A stretch of 64,000 nucleotides of DNA, taken from Lachnospiraceae bacterium. Lineage in GTDB: Bacteria > Bacillota > Clostridia > Lachnospirales > Lachnospiraceae. A program made the position numbers and the translations under genes. The stretch is taken from contig JAGBMJ010000068.1 in the NCBI GenBank assembly GCA_017634975.1, positions 1-64,000 on the forward strand, in the 5' to 3' direction. The notes under the pieces were generated by a model, which was not told the origin of the DNA, searched no databases, and saw only the letters and a list, made by a program, of their open reading frames with translations. Below are positions 61,772 through 64,000 of this stretch, one piece after another; position 1 is the stretch's first letter; every line of letters begins with the position of its first letter.

Positions 61772-62590
61772 ATGCTGATCATAACAGATGTAGAAACACT
61801 TTACAGAATACCGGACAATGAGTTAAAGAAACTGACGATAAAGGACAGATTGATCATTTTTTCCGGAAACGGAGCGCAGATGCCGATGTCGAAATTTCAG
61901 GCACTGGCATCGATCAAAGCAAAGATGGAGATCATAGAATTACCGGCAGAGATGGATTCCATGAGTGAACCGGATCGATATGCATATTCGGGATACCTGT
62001 ATGGTGCGTATACGGCAACAGCGAAAGCGCAGGAACCGGTAAAGATCTATTCTTCTTTGTTTGACAGGATCGCAAGGGCAGGGAAAAAGACTCCCGCGAT
62101 CTTAAAAACGATGGGGAAGATACAGATCTGCGGAGCGGAAGATAAGAAGAGCAGTAAGAAAGCGCCGGCTTCTGGGAAGAGTGTATCTCCGGCACCGACA
62201 AAGGCAACTTTGAAAAAAGAAATAAAAGCTTCCGCTGCTGCCACAGGAAAGAAGACGGTTTCTGCAGAAAGAAAAGCATCTGTAGAAAAGAAAGCAGATG
62301 GAACGGATAAAACGGCAGAGCAGCCTGCAAAAAAGGCGGCATCTTCGGCGAAAAAGAGTGAGAAAAAAGTCAGTCCCCTGATCGAGAAAATGTGTGCTCT
62401 TGGGCTGGCGGATATGAAGACGAAACTGATCAAAAACGAAGAGCACATTATTAAGGCATTGAAAGACGCAACGGATGCAGAGATCGGATATAAATTCCAA
62501 CTCAAGATGTATTTTGGAGAAGCGGATTCCGTAAAGATCTGGGATAAGACAGCAAGGGCATTTGAGCAGTTGAAAAAACTGGCACTTTGA
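61772..62590 (+). CDS. Protein with Lys/Ala/Ser-rich histone-H1-like linker
   Basis: A 272-residue protein. An N-terminal globular domain (about 1-125; LIITDVETLYRIPDNELKKL, KDRLIIFSGNG) is followed by a highly basic Lys/Ala/Pro/Ser linker (about 127-203; KKAPASGKS, KKAASSAKK) resembling bacterial histone H1-like tails. A C-terminal helical domain (about 205-272) ends in FEQLKKLAL. DNA or RNA binding through the linker is inferred from composition. GGAGG precedes the ATG. The downstream dus gene begins close to its stop. Confidence 0.7.
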   Translation: MLIITDVETLYRIPDNELKKLTIKDRLIIFSGNGAQMPMSKFQALASIKAKMEIIELPAEMDSMSEPDRYAYSGYLYGAYTATAKAQEPVKIYSSLFDRIARAGKKTPAILKTMGKIQICGAEDKKSSKKAPASGKSVSPAPTKATLKKEIKASAAATGKKTVSAERKASVEKKADGTDKTAEQPAKKAASSAKKSEKKVSPLIEKMCALGLADMKTKLIKNEEHIIKALKDATDAEIGYKFQLKMYFGEADSVKIWDKTARAFEQLKKLAL

Positions 62591-62616
62591 AATCCAGGAA
62601 TATGCCGGGAGATAAG

Positions 62617-63573
62617 ATGGTACAGATCGGGAAAGAGATCACCGTAGGGGGGATCCGTTTACAATCGAATATCCTGATGGCACCATTAGCCGGGTATACC
62701 TGTTTTCCGTTTCGCCTGATGGTAGAGCGATTGGGGGCCGGTACAGCCTATACGGAAATGGTCAGTTCGGATGGACTGAAGTACGATGACAGAGCAACGG
62801 CCAAACTGCTTTATACGGACGAGCGGGAGAAGCTGAAATGTGTGCAGCTTCTTGGTTCGGTTCCCATGGTTTTTGAGCGTGCAGTCAAAAGCAGGCAGCT
62901 GGAAAAGTTTGACATTATCGACATAAATATGGGATGTCCGGTGCCGAATGTGATCAAGGCAGGAGAAGGCAGTGCTCTTTTAGAAGACCTGCCGAGGGCA
63001 TCGCGGATCATAGAGGCCTGTAAGCGCAGCGGCAAAGTTGTATCTGTAAAATGTCGTATCGGAATGAACCGGCAAAAGATCGTGATCGAAGAATTCGCGA
63101 GGATGTGTGAAGCATCGGGAGCGGATATGATCACCGTGCACGGCAGGACGAGAGATATGATGTATGACGGAGAACCGTTGTATGATTATATCAGGCTTGC
63201 AAAACAGTCGGTTCATATTCCGGTGTTTGCAAACGGCGGGATCGATTCGGAAGAAAAAGCGATCGTTATGATGGAAAAGACCGGTGCGGATGGGATCATG
63301 CTGGCCAGATACGGATTTGAAAATCCGCTGATGTTTGCCAGACTATGCGGAAGAAAAAGTGAGGATACCAAGGGTTCCTTGTTGTTGGAACAGCTTACGA
63401 TCGCAGAAGAGTGTTATGAGGAACAGTTTGTGCTTTCCTATATCAAGAAACTGGCATCGTATTTTATGAAAAAAATGCCGGGGACGAAGCAATACAAACA
63501 GGAATTGTTCCAATGCGGAAGCATAGCGGAACTGCGAAGGCTGATTGGGAATATCTTTCGGGAGTCGGAGTGA
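62617..63573 (+). CDS. dus: tRNA-dihydrouridine synthase
   Basis: A 318-residue FMN-dependent TIM-barrel enzyme reducing uridines in tRNA. Motifs: MAPLAGYTCFPFR, MVSSDGLKY, VQLLGSVP, INMGCPVPNV (catalytic Cys context), VHGRTRDMMYDG and FANGGI. ATG 62617 with GGGAG 5 bases upstream is chosen; ATG 62602 and TTG 62587 are in frame alternatives. It nearly overlaps the Lys/Ala-rich gene, and the next gene begins 3 bases after its stop. Confidence 0.92.
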   Translation: MVQIGKEITVGGIRLQSNILMAPLAGYTCFPFRLMVERLGAGTAYTEMVSSDGLKYDDRATAKLLYTDEREKLKCVQLLGSVPMVFERAVKSRQLEKFDIIDINMGCPVPNVIKAGEGSALLEDLPRASRIIEACKRSGKVVSVKCRIGMNRQKIVIEEFARMCEASGADMITVHGRTRDMMYDGEPLYDYIRLAKQSVHIPVFANGGIDSEEKAIVMMEKTGADGIMLARYGFENPLMFARLCGRKSEDTKGSLLLEQLTIAEECYEEQFVLSYIKKLASYFMKKMPGTKQYKQELFQCGSIAELRRLIGNIFRESE

Positions 63574-63575
63574 AA

Positions 63576-64000
63576 ATGGCACAGGATCAATTTGAGATCG
63601 AAGAAGGCGTTTTAATAAAATACCTTGGAACGGATCCGGAGATCCGGATCCCGGAGGGCATTCATACGATCGGAGAAGGCGCATTGAAGGGAATGGCCTC
63701 TCTGCAGAAAGTAATGCTGCCATCTTCACTGAAGCAGATAGACAACGGCGCATTCAAAGGATGCAGACAATTAAAAGAGATCTTCTTTCCGGAAGGATTA
63801 ACAAAAGTCGGAGAGTATGCATTTCATCGCTGCCATGCACTTGAGGAAGTGATCTTTCCCAGAACGATGAAACAGATCGGCAACTATGCCTTTTTGTATT
63901 GCGATGGTTTGAAAAAAGCGGTGATCGAAGGGCCGGAACGTCTGGGAGACGGTGTGTTTTCACATAATCTGTCACTGCGTGAGATAGCGCTCCATTCCGG
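63576..64000 (+). CDS. BspA-type leucine-rich-repeat protein, cut by window end
   Basis: At least 141 residues are visible. After a short head (MAQDQFEIEEGVLIKYLG) come LRR_5 units of about 23 residues with the pattern LKQIDNGAFKGCRQL, LTKVGEYAFHRCHAL and MKQIGNYAFLYCDGL. No signal peptide is visible, which differs from most surface BspA proteins and suggests a cytosolic member or a different start. ATG 63576 has GGAG 5 bases upstream, inside the dus 3' end. The 3' end is outside the window. Confidence 0.8.
   Translation, partial: MAQDQFEIEEGVLIKYLGTDPEIRIPEGIHTIGEGALKGMASLQKVMLPSSLKQIDNGAFKGCRQLKEIFFPEGLTKVGEYAFHRCHALEEVIFPRTMKQIGNYAFLYCDGLKKAVIEGPERLGDGVFSHNLSLREIALHS

Noticed and set aside
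1..64000. CRISPR array
   Set aside because: No run of regularly spaced direct repeats was found by eye; the repeats seen are dispersed or dyad elements, and no cas gene is present.
1..64000. tRNA or rRNA genes
   Set aside because: No cloverleaf with GTTCNANNC and anticodon arm, and no conserved rRNA stretch, was recognised. A tRNAscan run would be decisive.

Overview
The window reads as a chromosomal segment from a Clostridia organism, most likely a Lachnospiraceae gut or rumen anaerobe. The grounds are the SCIFF peptide with its radical SAM maturase next to a fused SecDF, the firmicute order def-fmt-rsmB-rlmN-stp-prkC-rsgA-rpe, strong AGGAGG-type ribosome sites, no rRNA or tRNA gene that I could recognise, and a CTG-rich, moderate-GC codon style in the core genes. 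Genus assignment is inference.

Region 1 (1-7.9 kb). A folded-looking dyad element at the left edge is followed by a CNNM/CBS membrane protein, scfA and scfB (SCIFF ranthipeptide precursor and thioether maturase), secDF, a zinc-ribbon membrane protein, and on the minus strand a membrane-anchored trigger-factor/FKBP-like protein. A perfect 21-bp hairpin separates the two convergent genes.

Region 2 (8-22.7 kb) is housekeeping and looks like one or two long operons: recJ, murE, priA, def, fmt, rsmB, rlmN, the PP2C phosphatase and PASTA kinase pair, rsgA and rpe. Several junctions are zero-gap or ATGA overlaps.

Region 3 (22.7-36 kb) is signalling and miscellaneous metabolism: a cytosolic LacI-type ligand-binding domain fused to a GGDEF cyclase, an OmpR/histidine kinase pair, a histidine acid phosphatase, an XRE regulator behind a foldable leader, Aat transferase, a KDG-kinase-like PfkB protein behind a cre-like operator, a soluble CZB chemoreceptor, and a tandem pair of MutS-like ATPases that both carry NE instead of DE in Walker B.

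Region 4 (36-62 kb) is accessory and eroding. It holds five broken genes or remnants (metallo-beta-lactamase fold, nitroreductase, lipoprotein, NUDIX, and an unidentified 3' end), a MqsR-like toxin with a composite YgiT/HTH/SocA antitoxin, a duplicated 71-bp promoter or leader element, a MoxR/DUF58/vWA/TPR operon, and a two-component system next to an ABC/FtsX transporter and a serine hydrolase with different codon use. It also holds an FAD reductase, a zincin-like protein and a trypsin-like lipoprotein. Two copies of a 23-bp GAGGACACGGGGACGG element sit exactly on stop codons here.

Region 5 (61.7-64 kb) has a Lys/Ala-rich protein, a Dus tRNA-dihydrouridine synthase, and a leucine-rich-repeat protein cut by the window end.

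All family assignments come from reading motifs and recalled family features; no database search was run.
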